DNA of 64,000 nt from the NCBI GenBank assembly GCA_910576345.1, contig CAJTIT010000011.1:25005-89004 (forward strand), written 5' to 3'. The notes under the pieces are model-generated. The model did not search any database. It was not told where the DNA came from and saw only the letters and a program-made list of their open reading frames with translations. Source of the DNA: Erysipelotrichales bacterium (lineage in GTDB: Bacteria > Bacillota_I > Bacilli_A > Erysipelotrichales > Erysipelotrichaceae). A program made the position numbers and the translations under genes. This document shows, one piece after another, positions 45,372-55,133 of the stretch; the first letter of the stretch is position 1; each line of letters opens with the position of its first letter.

Positions 45372-47090
45372 ATGAAATCGTTATTGCCTTATCTAAAGCC
45401 GTTTAAAAAACAATGTGTGATAGGTCCGCTTTGTAAATGGATTGAAGCTATTTTAGAACTAATCCTGCCTACGATCATGGCGTTTATGATTGATCAGGGC
45501 GTGATGAAATCAGATATGCGGATTGTTTTTACCTATGGTTCTTTGATGATTCTCATGGTGTTCATCGGCTTTGGTTTTTCCTTGGTTTGTCAATATCAGG
45601 CTGCGATTGCTTCACAAGGATTTGGGACCAATATGCGCAATCTTCTTTTGGAAAAAATATTGTCCTTATCTTATGAAGATTTGGATCGTTTTGGCGAAGC
45701 AACGCTGATCAATCGTATATCGAACGATGTCAATCAGCTTCAAGTCGCTGTGGCCATGTTGATACGATTGGTGATACGGGCGCCGTTTATTGTGCTGGGC
45801 GCCGTGTTGATGGCGATGTTTCTGGATTTTCAGCTATCTTTGATTTTGATTGCGACGATTCCTTTGATTGCGCTTACTTTATATGTCTTTCTTTATGTGA
45901 CGACACCTTTATACAGCGCATATCAAGAAAAACTGGATGATTTTACGCATTTACTGGAACAGAATTTTGCCGGTGTGCGTGTCATTCGTGCTTTTCTTTC
46001 GCAGCGTAAAGAGAGTGCGCGGCTTATGGAGATTTCACAAGATCTAAAAAACAGAATGATGAGAATAGCACGCATCTCTTCCTTATTACAGCCGTTTCAT
46101 GCGTTGATTGTCAATGGCGCCATCGTAATTCTTTTATGGAATGGATGGATTGCTTTGCCGGATGGCATTCCTGCCGGAACCATGGTTGCGTTTATCAATT
46201 ATGCGACACAGATTTTACTGGCGCTTGTCGCCGTTTCCAATCTTATTGTGATTTTTACAAGAGCCAATGCCAGTGCCAAGCGTGTAAATGAGCTTTTGGC
46301 TTGCGAAACAAAAGAACATTATGGATGTGTGACGGCGATCAAAGATTCATCCACTGCGATTGTATTTTCCAATGTTTCTTTCACTTATCCGTTTGGCAAA
46401 CGCCCTGCACTGCGCAATTTATCATTTGAAATTCAAGCAGGAGAAACGATCGGTGTGATTGGTGGTACCGGAAGTGGTAAATCAACGCTGGCATCGATAC
46501 TCATGCGTAGCTATCCATGTGACCAAATTACGATTTTTGGACAGCCGATTGCATCTTATGATCCGTCCACGTTTGCATCTCTTGTCACATTGATTCCGCA
46601 GAAAAGCGAATTATTTTCCGGCACATTGAAAGAGAACTTGCATGTGGCAGATGCAAGCGCGAATGATGATGCTTTATGGAGCGTTTTACAAAAAGCACAA
46701 GCTAAAGATTTTGTGTCGGAAAAAGATGGATTGCATATGCGCATCGAGGCACAGGGTAAAAATCTTTCCGGTGGACAGAAACAGCGTATTTGTATCGCGC
46801 GTGGGTTATTGCGAAAATCCCGCATTCTGATTTTCGATGATGCTTTCTCCGCATTGGATTTTCAAACTGATGCACAAATTAGAAATGCGATTGCCAAAGA
46901 AAGCGATTGTACAAAAATCTTGATTTCTCAACGTGTTGCCACGTTATTGAACTGCGATCGTATATTGGTACTGGACGATGGAGCGGTAGCTGGTTTTGCG
47001 CCACACAAGGAATTATTCGATTCCTGTGTGACATATCGTGAAATCTGTGTTTCGCAAGCAATCGGCAGACAGGGGGTGTCCGCATGTTAA
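45372..47090 (+). CDS. ABC exporter half-transporter, degenerate ATPase subunit
   Basis: This 572-residue protein has six N-terminal membrane segments fused to an ATPase domain. Walker A is GGTGSGKST and the signature LSGGQKQR. After Walker B the catalytic Glu is replaced by Asp (LIFDDAFSALD), and the switch His is replaced by Gln (ILISQRVATL). This marks the non-catalytic half of a heterodimeric exporter of the BmrCD/TM287-288 type. Its stop overlaps the start of the partner gene by 7 bases. It probably exports drugs or lipophilic compounds. AAAGGAG precedes the ATG. Confidence 0.92.
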   Translation: MKSLLPYLKPFKKQCVIGPLCKWIEAILELILPTIMAFMIDQGVMKSDMRIVFTYGSLMILMVFIGFGFSLVCQYQAAIASQGFGTNMRNLLLEKILSLSYEDLDRFGEATLINRISNDVNQLQVAVAMLIRLVIRAPFIVLGAVLMAMFLDFQLSLILIATIPLIALTLYVFLYVTTPLYSAYQEKLDDFTHLLEQNFAGVRVIRAFLSQRKESARLMEISQDLKNRMMRIARISSLLQPFHALIVNGAIVILLWNGWIALPDGIPAGTMVAFINYATQILLALVAVSNLIVIFTRANASAKRVNELLACETKEHYGCVTAIKDSSTAIVFSNVSFTYPFGKRPALRNLSFEIQAGETIGVIGGTGSGKSTLASILMRSYPCDQITIFGQPIASYDPSTFASLVTLIPQKSELFSGTLKENLHVADASANDDALWSVLQKAQAKDFVSEKDGLHMRIEAQGKNLSGGQKQRICIARGLLRKSRILIFDDAFSALDFQTDAQIRNAIAKESDCTKILISQRVATLLNCDRILVLDDGAVAGFAPHKELFDSCVTYREICVSQAIGRQGVSAC

Positions 47091-48802
47091 AACGATTATA
47101 CCGATTCATGAAAGGCTATCGTTTTTTATTGTGGTGGGCGATGTTTTTGGCCATTGTTTCCGTGGTATTCCATCTTTATGCGCCGCTATTGATTGGAGAT
47201 ATGATCGATGCCCTCAGCATGCATGATGGAACAAAAATCCCTTTTCAGCTTGTCCATCTGATCATTGTGTATATAGGCTATGCGCTCTCTAATTGGGGCA
47301 TGATGCTTGCCAGTAATCAAATCGCTGCTTCGTTTGGCGACACACTACGAAAAAAACTATTCGATCAGTTGGAGCATTTCCCCATTTCCTTTTTTGATAC
47401 ACACGAACACGGTGATTTGATATCACGTTTTACCAATGACATCGATATGATCAGTGATGGTTTATTACAAGGATTATCCACTTGTTTAAGTGGTATCGTG
47501 ACTGTTGTATTGGCTATCATTTTTATGATACAAATCAATATTACGATGACATGTATCGTTTTATTGTGTGCACCGTTCACTTATGTAGTGGCAAAAACAA
47601 TTACACAACGCTCTTCTAAATATTTCATTGCGCAGTCAAAAAATCTCGGTGCGCTCAATGCGTATACACAGGAAATGTTGAATGGCATTCGTACATTGAA
47701 AGCCTATCATCACGAAGCAAATATAAAAGATACATTCCAAGCATTCAATGAAACGTTGTATACGTCTGGTAAAAACGCACAGTTTTATGGTTCTTTAAGC
47801 AACCCTTCTACACGGCTGGTTACCAATGCGTCCTATACGATCATAGGCGTATGCGGAGCCATTCTTGCGATTTTCAAAGGAATAACGATAGGAAATATTT
47901 CTAGTTTTTTGATTTATTCCAATACATTTTCCAAGCCGTTCAATGAAGTCAGTGGTGTTATGACGCAGTTGCAGGCGGCTTATGCTTCCATGCGCCGTAT
48001 CTTTGCCTTATTTGACATAGAAGAAGAAATCGATAATGGCAAGGAAAGCATTGCGAATGTGCAAGGAAAAATTACGTTTTCTCATGTGTATTTTGGTTAT
48101 GATCAAGAGCATATGCTTATGAAAGATTTAAGCCTCTCCATACCAGTCGGATGTCGTGTTGCCATTGTTGGACGAACTGGCGCTGGTAAAACAACTTTGA
48201 TCAATTTGTTAATGCGCTTTTATGAGTTAAATGGCGGTGTTATTTATTTGGATGATATTGATATTACACACATGTCGCGAAACGAATTGCGCAGTCATTT
48301 CGGTATGGTGCTTCAAGATACATATTTATTTGAAGACACACTGTATCATATTTTATCTTATGGCAAACAAGGTGCGTCTAAACAAGAGGTCATTGCTTGT
48401 GCCAAAAAAAGCGGTGCGCATACGTTTATTGAAAAACTGCCAAATAGTTATGATACCGTTTTAAAAGCGAATTCTTCGTACCTTTCACAAGGACAGCGGC
48501 AGTTGTTAAGCATTACCCGTGTCATGTTAATGAATCCTTCTATTTTGATCCTTGATGAAGCTACATCTAATATTGATACAAGAAGTGAACAAGTGGTCGC
48601 AAGCGCAATGGAGTCTTTAATGGAAAATCGTACCAGTTTTGTGATTGCACATCGCTTATCCACCATCATCCATAGTGATTTGATTCTCGTCATGGAACAT
48701 GGTAATATCATTGAACAAGGAACGCATGATGAATTGTTAAAGCAAAAAGGCGCTTATGAAAAATTATATCAAAGTCAGTTTATTAAAACGCAAGATGCTT
48801 GA
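47084..48802 (+). CDS. ABC exporter half-transporter, catalytic subunit
   Basis: This 572-residue partner also has six membrane segments and an ATPase domain. Walker A is GRTGAGKTT. Walker B keeps the catalytic Glu (LILDEATSNID) and the switch His is present (VIAHRLSTI). Its own signature is altered (LSQGQRQL), as expected when the partner supplies the good LSGGQ to the consensus site. Equal length and overlapping frames support an obligate heterodimer. Confidence 0.93.
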   Translation: MLKRLYRFMKGYRFLLWWAMFLAIVSVVFHLYAPLLIGDMIDALSMHDGTKIPFQLVHLIIVYIGYALSNWGMMLASNQIAASFGDTLRKKLFDQLEHFPISFFDTHEHGDLISRFTNDIDMISDGLLQGLSTCLSGIVTVVLAIIFMIQINITMTCIVLLCAPFTYVVAKTITQRSSKYFIAQSKNLGALNAYTQEMLNGIRTLKAYHHEANIKDTFQAFNETLYTSGKNAQFYGSLSNPSTRLVTNASYTIIGVCGAILAIFKGITIGNISSFLIYSNTFSKPFNEVSGVMTQLQAAYASMRRIFALFDIEEEIDNGKESIANVQGKITFSHVYFGYDQEHMLMKDLSLSIPVGCRVAIVGRTGAGKTTLINLLMRFYELNGGVIYLDDIDITHMSRNELRSHFGMVLQDTYLFEDTLYHILSYGKQGASKQEVIACAKKSGAHTFIEKLPNSYDTVLKANSSYLSQGQRQLLSITRVMLMNPSILILDEATSNIDTRSEQVVASAMESLMENRTSFVIAHRLSTIIHSDLILVMEHGNIIEQGTHDELLKQKGAYEKLYQSQFIKTQDA

Positions 48803-48876
48803 TGTTGCGTTTTGTTATGCAGTTTATATTTCATGTTTCTAAATGTTTGTAAGGATGAAGGCATGCGTTAAAAGAA

Positions 48877-48913
48877 AATCCCTACTTCATTATAATTCTT
48901 TTCAGTAGGGATT
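48877..48913. terminator. Hairpin terminator
   Basis: AATCCCTACT (48877-48886) pairs with AGTAGGGATT (48904-48913) downstream of the exporter operon and of the convergent coiled-coil gene. T tracts are short. Confidence 0.55.
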
Positions 48914-49029
48914 GCTAGAACTTAGTATGCAAAATTATTAAGTTTTTTTACAAAAAAGTGCCTTCTTTTATTTAAAATTTGACTCTAATTATTCTTTCTT
49001 AACTTAATGATGTTGGGCACACACCTATC

Positions 49030-49929
49030 TTATTCACTCGTTTCAATTTTCTCCGTAATCTTCCACTCAAGATCACGAATATGATACTGTATTTCTTTTC
49101 GTTTCTTTTTCAATTCACATAAGATTTCTCTCACTGTCGCATAGGCTTCATTCAGATGTTCAAATGATAAACGCATCTGTGAAGAATCGTCATCCCCTCT
49201 AATATTGGCCATTGATTGTTTCAATTTCTGTATGATCACATCATCCTTCGCTTTTGTCAAAGTCATTAGCTGTTCAAATTGTTCCCAATGATGATTCATC
49301 TTGTCGATTTCATGAAACACATCATCCATTTGTTCTTGTGTGATGATCGGATACCAGAAACTTTTCGCTTCGACTTTATCTTCCACCAGTTCGCTAAGAT
49401 TATCCATGACATACGTAAAGCTGGAACACAATTTTTTGCCGTTATCAATCATTTCCTGTACCTGTTTCAGCCGATCTTTCTGTAATTGTACCTCGCTTTC
49501 CCAATGCTTAATGGTGTCCAGAACGTTTCCGTGAAGCGATTTGCGCTTGATTTCCATCAATCCCTGAACATCCTGTTCCAGTGTTTCATATTGCTTCAAT
49601 TCTTGTTCCAAAAGATTTTTCTGCATGCTTAAATATTCCACATCATGAGATTTCAACCGATAATCCAACGCAGCACGAAACGCTTCCGCCTTTTCTTTTT
49701 CAATGGAAAGATGACTTTGACCACTCAATCCTGTCAAAAGTCTTGAAAAAGAAATGTGTTCCAAACGCTCGACATCTTCCACTTCTTTATTCAATGCCTG
49801 TTCCAAACGCTGTTTCGTCTGTAAATTTCGTTCTAACTTTTCTTTGATTTGTTTTAATTCTGATTGAAGATACGCCTTTCTCTGCATCTTGTATTTTATG
49901 GTAATCAACTGTTGATCAATGTTTTTCAT
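49030..49929 (-). CDS. Coiled-coil protein of unknown function
   Basis: This 299-residue protein is almost all charged helices with heptad patterns (residues 1-60, 75-165 and 225-295), rich in Glu, Lys, Gln and Leu. There is no signal peptide, membrane segment or enzyme motif. AGGAGG lies 7-8 bases before the ATG. It follows a membrane protein gene by 12 bases, so they form an operon and may act together at the membrane. I do not recognise a family. Confidence 0.75.
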   Translation of the reverse strand: MKNIDQQLITIKYKMQRKAYLQSELKQIKEKLERNLQTKQRLEQALNKEVEDVERLEHISFSRLLTGLSGQSHLSIEKEKAEAFRAALDYRLKSHDVEYLSMQKNLLEQELKQYETLEQDVQGLMEIKRKSLHGNVLDTIKHWESEVQLQKDRLKQVQEMIDNGKKLCSSFTYVMDNLSELVEDKVEAKSFWYPIITQEQMDDVFHEIDKMNHHWEQFEQLMTLTKAKDDVIIQKLKQSMANIRGDDDSSQMRLSFEHLNEAYATVREILCELKKKRKEIQYHIRDLEWKITEKIETSE

Positions 49930-49941
49930 TGTCGAATCCTC

Positions 49942-50676
49942 CTATTTTGTTAGCGTCACATCAAAATCCTTTGAAATATTCACGCCGTCAAAAATCCAGC
50001 GAACACGAATATGATAGGTTCCATCTGCGACCTTTTTGGTAGCAATGCGATAGGTTGTCACACCATTTTCCAAATTGCCGTTCTTGGTTCTGGTTGTGCT
50101 TTCATGATGCAGTTCAAACGGATAATTATTATCCATCATCAGTTTGATGCGCGGAACGCCGATTGGATGATTGGGATCATAAGAATAGCTAAGTTTCAAT
50201 AATAAATCTTCGCCTTTTTGTTCTTTGGTCATTTGAATATTGGTTACAGAATTAATGGATACCGTTACATCTTTGCTTAACTCAGTACCGTCGCCAAACA
50301 TGACTTTTAATGTAAAAATACAATTGCCGGATGGAAACTGATAAATACTTTGCGGCAAAGCATAAGAAGAAAGATCCTTCATTTCACCTTCTAAACGTCT
50401 TCCCTCACAATACAACTGTACGCTTACCAATTCCAGATTTGCCTTATCAATGGACCATGACAAATGCACGGTCTCATCCTGTGTGAAATTCGCTTCCAAC
50501 GTTGTGATTTTAGCGCCGCCTTCATTTTGTATCGGTGGCTTGGGTTCCGGTGTGATGGCTTCCTCTTCTTTTGAAATGAACATATAACTGCCAAAAAATA
50601 GCGCAAAACATAAAAATGATAAAAGCAACAGTACGAACATCGCATTATTTCTAATATACTGAATGAGCGTGTGCAT
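49942..50676 (-). CDS. Membrane-anchored extracytoplasmic protein with Ig-like domains
   Basis: This 244-residue protein has one N-terminal membrane segment (about residues 12-35), a Pro/Glu linker (EEEAITPEPKPPIQNEGG), and two beta-rich units of about 90 residues (VHLSWSIDKANLELVSVQLYC..., LLLKLSYSYDPNHPIGVPRIK...) that look like Ig or fibronectin-type folds. The start is the second of two close ATGs, because GGAGG lies 6 bases before it. It is co-transcribed with the coiled-coil gene. The function is unknown. Confidence 0.75.
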   Translation of the reverse strand: MHTLIQYIRNNAMFVLLLLSFLCFALFFGSYMFISKEEEAITPEPKPPIQNEGGAKITTLEANFTQDETVHLSWSIDKANLELVSVQLYCEGRRLEGEMKDLSSYALPQSIYQFPSGNCIFTLKVMFGDGTELSKDVTVSINSVTNIQMTKEQKGEDLLLKLSYSYDPNHPIGVPRIKLMMDNNYPFELHHESTTRTKNGNLENGVTTYRIATKKVADGTYHIRVRWIFDGVNISKDFDVTLTK

Positions 50677-50830
50677 ACACATCCTCCAATTCTTTAGCTA
50701 CATTATACAATTTTGTTGGTAACTTGGCTATACTTTTCTTGAAAAGCATTTGGTTCTATGTATTTCTTGTATCCTTTGAAACCTTTTGATTCTCATTCCT
50801 TATCTTCCATGAAAATATTTCTTCATGGTT

Positions 50831-53800
50831 TTATGAGAATAGAGACAGTATATCACGGATGTCCATCTGTGCAATTCCACCTTCGCTATTCTCCACAAAC
50901 GTATCTGCCAAATTCTGCTTTTTTGCTTGAAGTCGCTGTATTTTTTCTTCTATACTGTTTTGCATGATGAATTGAAATACTTGTACGTTTTTTTCCTGAC
51001 CGATGCGGTATGCACGATCGGTCGCCTGATTCTGCGCAGAAACGTTCCACCACGGATCAAAATGAATCACAGCCTGTGCCGCTGTCAGATTCAATCCGGT
51101 GCCGCCTGCTTTTAAAGAAATCAAAAACACATCGATATCGCCGTTTTGAAATTCTTTGACTTTACGATAACGATTCTCCTTTGTATCGCTGCCTGTCAGT
51201 TTTAGAAAACGGAAATGATATTTTTTTAGTTCCGTTTCGATAAGATCCAACATCGATGTAAAAGAAGAAAACAACAACACTTTTTGGTGATGTTCACGCA
51301 AAGACAAGCAAAGCTGTATGCATGATTGAAGTTTGCTGGAAGGCGTTTCTATATTTTCATACAGCAGTCTTGGCTCGCAACAGATTTGGCGCAGCTTTGT
51401 CAACATCGACAAAATCTGAAATTGTCCTACGGTCTGTTGGGATTTTGAACGCAGCTGTGAAGAAAATTGTAACATTGTTGCTTGATAGAGAGCTTCTTCC
51501 TTTTCATCAAAAGCAATCGTCAATGTCTGTTCAACCTTATCCGGCAATTCTTTCAATACCGTCTGTTTGGTTCTTCTAAGGATGAACGGTTCCACCAATT
51601 GTTTCAGTTTCTCTTGTTTTACACTGTCTTTTTCTTTTATGATCGGACGTTCATACTCTTGCATAAAATAAGAATAGCTATATAGATATCCCGGCATTAA
51701 AAAGTCAAAGATGGACCACAACTCCGCCAGTGAGTTTTCAATCGGCGTTCCGGTAAGTGCCAGCTTGTGATGACCCATAAGACGTTTCACTGCTTTGGTA
51801 TTTTGCGTTTTCTGATTTTTGATATATTGGGCTTCATCTAAGATCACGTAATGAAATCTCATCATTTCATACGATGCGATGTCTTTTTTTAGATAATCAT
51901 AGGAAGTAATGACAATATCATAGGAATGTATTGTTTTGATCAATTCTCTTCGTTTCTGAATGTTGCCAATGACACACAGCGCTTTTAAATCCTGTGCAAA
52001 TTTCATAATTTCATCACGCCAGTTTAAGACCAAAGAGGCAGGTACCACAATCATACTGGTGCCAAATGCTTTTTCGCTTTCCAACAGCGCAATGACTTGA
52101 AGTGTTTTTCCTAATCCCATATCATCTGCCAATATTGCGTTGAATTGATAATGGTTCATGAGTTTCAGCCATTCATATCCCTTGATCTGATAATCACGCA
52201 GAATGTGCTCATAACCGTTTGGAATTGTGAACTTTTGACCTTGTTTTTGTGAAAAAGCATGCATCAATGCCGCGTATGCTTCATCTATAGTGAATCGCAG
52301 CGCAGATGAATGTATCATTGGAAATAAAGAAAATGCACGATACGCAGGCAACTGCAAGTTTTCTTCTTTCAGCTGTTGTTTGGAAATACGTAGCATCTCT
52401 ACAATCTGTGAAAGTTCTTCCAGTTCTTTTGCGTCCAGTGAAATCAAATGGTTGTTTTTCAGTCGATGATATTTTTTCTTTTTTTGATAGGAGCTAAGTA
52501 TTTCTGCCAATTCTTCTTTGGAAATATCGCTGCTTTCAAAATGTAGTTGTAAAATCTGGTTATCGAACTTAATTCCTGCTTGTAAATGAACATGGTGGAC
52601 ATTGCCTAGTTTTTTGATCGCGTCGCTGATGAAGATTTCACAATAATCGCTTAAAAAACTTAAACCATCCTTCAAGAATGAATACGTGCTGTCATCCTCT
52701 TGCGATAAGTAAGCAATGCCATTTCCTTCATCAATCATGGATGAAAAACTGCGAATATAGGTTTCCACAATTTCCATTTCCAAAGGGATGCCTTTTGTGT
52801 TTCGAAATCCATTGAGGATAGTACCTTCGTTGATACCTTCTAAGCGCAGGGCAAGCTGACCGTTCTCATCCATATCGCCATATAAATGAAGCTGATTCAT
52901 TGGGGTTAAGTCAAATAAGGATGCATCGCCTTGTACATGCACAAAATCTTGTATATCCTGCCATATATATTTTACAAATCCTTTAATGTCTTTTTCTTCC
53001 AATAACAGTTCTTTATCATATTGATGGAACAACTTTAACAGTCGATACAATTTTCCATTATCATCAAAGCGAAGAAAGCAAAGCGTTTGTTTGTCAATCT
53101 GATACATGCCGCTTTCATCATGATAGCCAAGGATGAGTTTTGGATAGTTCAAACATTCCAATTGTACATAGCCTTCATGTTCATGAATTTGTATGTCGAA
53201 TCGAGCCGTCTTTTCTATCACTTCCAGATTACATAAAGATGGTGGCAGTTGTATGCATAATTCATACAACGATCGAAGTGTTTCCCCATGCACAAACAAA
53301 AAGCGATTGTTGATACTTACAGATTGTTCCTGAAGTTCTTGTTCAAACTGAAATAAAAATGACAAAATTTTTCTACTGTCTTCATCAAATGCATCCGAAT
53401 GATGAACAAACGTTAGTTCGCGTCCATAGCTCACCTCGGCAGATGTCCGCACTTGATGAAGAAACGTAAAAATGTTGCGAATCACGTATGGTTTGTGCCG
53501 GCCAACAAGAAAACGCAGATAAACACCGTATTCATAGGATGTAGAGGAAGTACTGATTACTTGAATGAATAAGCGGTACTTTGCGCAGTTGTCTATGGAC
53601 AGTCGTTGGCGCAGTGCCATATGTTCTTGATGGATCCATTGACGGGAATAGGCAAAACGCTCTTCGAAGTATTGACGTTTTACGTTCTCTGCCTGCATCC
53701 TGCGTTCTTCTTTCGCCATGGCATTGCGTGCTTCCTTTAGCTGCCGCAGACGCTCTTCATAGCTTTCTTGTTCGATTGTTTCCTCATTTTCCTGTTTTTG

Positions 53801-54124
53801 ATAATGATAGGGTAATGCATTGGGCTGAACTTGATTGATGCGAATCAATAACGCTCCTATGTGTGCGCATGCTTGTAGTTCATTACTGCGTCCGCAATCA
53901 CATGTATAAGCAATGACACGCTGTTTTTGATCCAGTTGGACCTTACAATGGTATATCTCATTTTCTTGTTTACATTCACCTTCGATTTGAAATTCTTCCT
54001 GTCTTGATGTAATTTCAAAACTTGTCACTGCTTGACGCAGCGCATACGCATAGGCAAGCTGATACATGCGCTGTGTTTTCAAAACATGCCGGATGATGGA
54101 AGGCTCTATGCATATCTCACTCAT
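50831..54124 (-). CDS. SWIM zinc-finger SNF2-family helicase
   Basis: This 1097-residue protein has a SWIM zinc finger at residues 75-88 (CDCG...ACAH) and a long middle region of the type found in bacterial SNF2 proteins. The two-lobed SNF2 ATPase has LADDMGLGKTLQV (motif I) near 670, LDEAQYIKN (motif II) near 762, TGTPIENS (motif III), LKAGGTGLNLTAA (motif V) and DRAYRIGQEKNV (motif VI). Such enzymes translocate on double-stranded DNA and remodel bound proteins. It follows a PHP phosphatase gene by 13 bases. The ribosome site is weak, so translational coupling is likely. Confidence 0.93.
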   Translation of the reverse strand: MSEICIEPSIIRHVLKTQRMYQLAYAYALRQAVTSFEITSRQEEFQIEGECKQENEIYHCKVQLDQKQRVIAYTCDCGRSNELQACAHIGALLIRINQVQPNALPYHYQKQENEETIEQESYEERLRQLKEARNAMAKEERRMQAENVKRQYFEERFAYSRQWIHQEHMALRQRLSIDNCAKYRLFIQVISTSSTSYEYGVYLRFLVGRHKPYVIRNIFTFLHQVRTSAEVSYGRELTFVHHSDAFDEDSRKILSFLFQFEQELQEQSVSINNRFLFVHGETLRSLYELCIQLPPSLCNLEVIEKTARFDIQIHEHEGYVQLECLNYPKLILGYHDESGMYQIDKQTLCFLRFDDNGKLYRLLKLFHQYDKELLLEEKDIKGFVKYIWQDIQDFVHVQGDASLFDLTPMNQLHLYGDMDENGQLALRLEGINEGTILNGFRNTKGIPLEMEIVETYIRSFSSMIDEGNGIAYLSQEDDSTYSFLKDGLSFLSDYCEIFISDAIKKLGNVHHVHLQAGIKFDNQILQLHFESSDISKEELAEILSSYQKKKKYHRLKNNHLISLDAKELEELSQIVEMLRISKQQLKEENLQLPAYRAFSLFPMIHSSALRFTIDEAYAALMHAFSQKQGQKFTIPNGYEHILRDYQIKGYEWLKLMNHYQFNAILADDMGLGKTLQVIALLESEKAFGTSMIVVPASLVLNWRDEIMKFAQDLKALCVIGNIQKRRELIKTIHSYDIVITSYDYLKKDIASYEMMRFHYVILDEAQYIKNQKTQNTKAVKRLMGHHKLALTGTPIENSLAELWSIFDFLMPGYLYSYSYFMQEYERPIIKEKDSVKQEKLKQLVEPFILRRTKQTVLKELPDKVEQTLTIAFDEKEEALYQATMLQFSSQLRSKSQQTVGQFQILSMLTKLRQICCEPRLLYENIETPSSKLQSCIQLCLSLREHHQKVLLFSSFTSMLDLIETELKKYHFRFLKLTGSDTKENRYRKVKEFQNGDIDVFLISLKAGGTGLNLTAAQAVIHFDPWWNVSAQNQATDRAYRIGQEKNVQVFQFIMQNSIEEKIQRLQAKKQNLADTFVENSEGGIAQMDIRDILSLFS

Positions 54125-54137
54125 ATCATTTCATCCA

Positions 54138-54908
54138 TCATGAAATTTGCGCAATGCATTGGCCGACATGTTCGCTTACATGGGCATCACTGGCAGTCAT
54201 GATTTTTACTCCATATTGTTTCAAAATATTTAAAAACAATGGATTGGTTCCGACATCTTCATGTCCATAGCGATAGTGTATTCCTGTATTGTTTTCCATA
54301 TAAACATCGTGTTCTTTCGCTAGTTTAGCAATGCGGTGATACGTAGGGGTCAAATCATACATCGGTTCATTGTGAAACAATTTCAGTTGATCGGGATGTC
54401 CAATCTGTGTAAATAAATCAGATGCGATCATATCTTCCATGATTTCATAATACCGCTTGTAAATATGATCGACATCTTCTACATCCCAAAGAATTTGTTT
54501 GGAAAAAGGCATGTCATATAGTTTCCCGTCAATGGAGTGGATGGAGCCAATCACAAAATCATAATTGTGTTGAGACAATACATTTTTGATGAATGCTTTC
54601 TGGGTAGGATCATAGCAAACTTCCAACCCCCAGCGCACGGTTATTGGCAGATTCTTTTGTTTCATATCATGAATCAACTGATCAAAAGTAGATAATGGTT
54701 CCAATTTCTTTTTTTCTAACCATTCTCTTTGTTTTGGCGATGCAAGTTTTAAGCGCTCATACATCGGCGCAAATTCGAGAAAGCGATGGGTATGATCCAG
54801 TATTTGAATTTCCTGCATATTTACATTTATGGCTGCTTCAACAAATCGCATCGCATAATCTACGCTTAATGGTCCGTTTTCTAAGTGAATATGTCCGTCT
54901 CTTAACAT
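54138..54908 (-). CDS. PHP-domain histidinol-phosphatase-like protein
   Basis: This 256-residue protein has PHP metal motifs: DGHIHLENG at residues 4-12, LDHTHRF near 40, GLEVCYD near 100, GSIHSID near 128, HPD near 180 and SDAH near 245. It resembles HisK-type histidinol phosphatases, which act on histidinol phosphate or other small phosphate esters. No other his gene is here, so the true substrate is uncertain. AAGGAG precedes the ATG at 54908. It is the first gene before the SNF2 helicase. Confidence 0.85.
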   Translation of the reverse strand: MLRDGHIHLENGPLSVDYAMRFVEAAINVNMQEIQILDHTHRFLEFAPMYERLKLASPKQREWLEKKKLEPLSTFDQLIHDMKQKNLPITVRWGLEVCYDPTQKAFIKNVLSQHNYDFVIGSIHSIDGKLYDMPFSKQILWDVEDVDHIYKRYYEIMEDMIASDLFTQIGHPDQLKLFHNEPMYDLTPTYHRIAKLAKEHDVYMENNTGIHYRYGHEDVGTNPLFLNILKQYGVKIMTASDAHVSEHVGQCIAQIS

Positions 54909-55000
54909 TGTGAACCACTCCTTGTCTATGTATGAGTATATCACATTTTATGAAAAAGCTGAAATGAAAATAGGTTTCATTGGTTAAATTTTCAGCTTGA

Positions 55001-55133
55001 ATACTGAAGCATAACGAACTAAAGAAGCTGCCTTATTCCAAGGAATTTACAGAATAAAAGAACCGCTTGTCTTATGGCCATGAACATACCATAGAATCAC
55101 GGTTCATTCGTATAGGTTTTATTTAGCACTTAC
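55001..55133 (+). mobile_element. IS66-family end with transposase C-terminal remnant (left copy)
   Basis: On the plus strand 55010-55057 encodes HNELKKLPYSKEFTE and a stop, matching the C-terminal end of the IS66 transposase at 58949-59224 (YDKLMPYSKDIPEHIR). The segment then runs to a terminus at 55133 that reads GTAAGTGCTAAAT on the minus strand, and IS66 ends begin GTAA. Over about 83 bases it matches the right copy (58872 onward) at roughly four in five positions, in inverted orientation. The rest of the element is missing. Confidence 0.75.
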
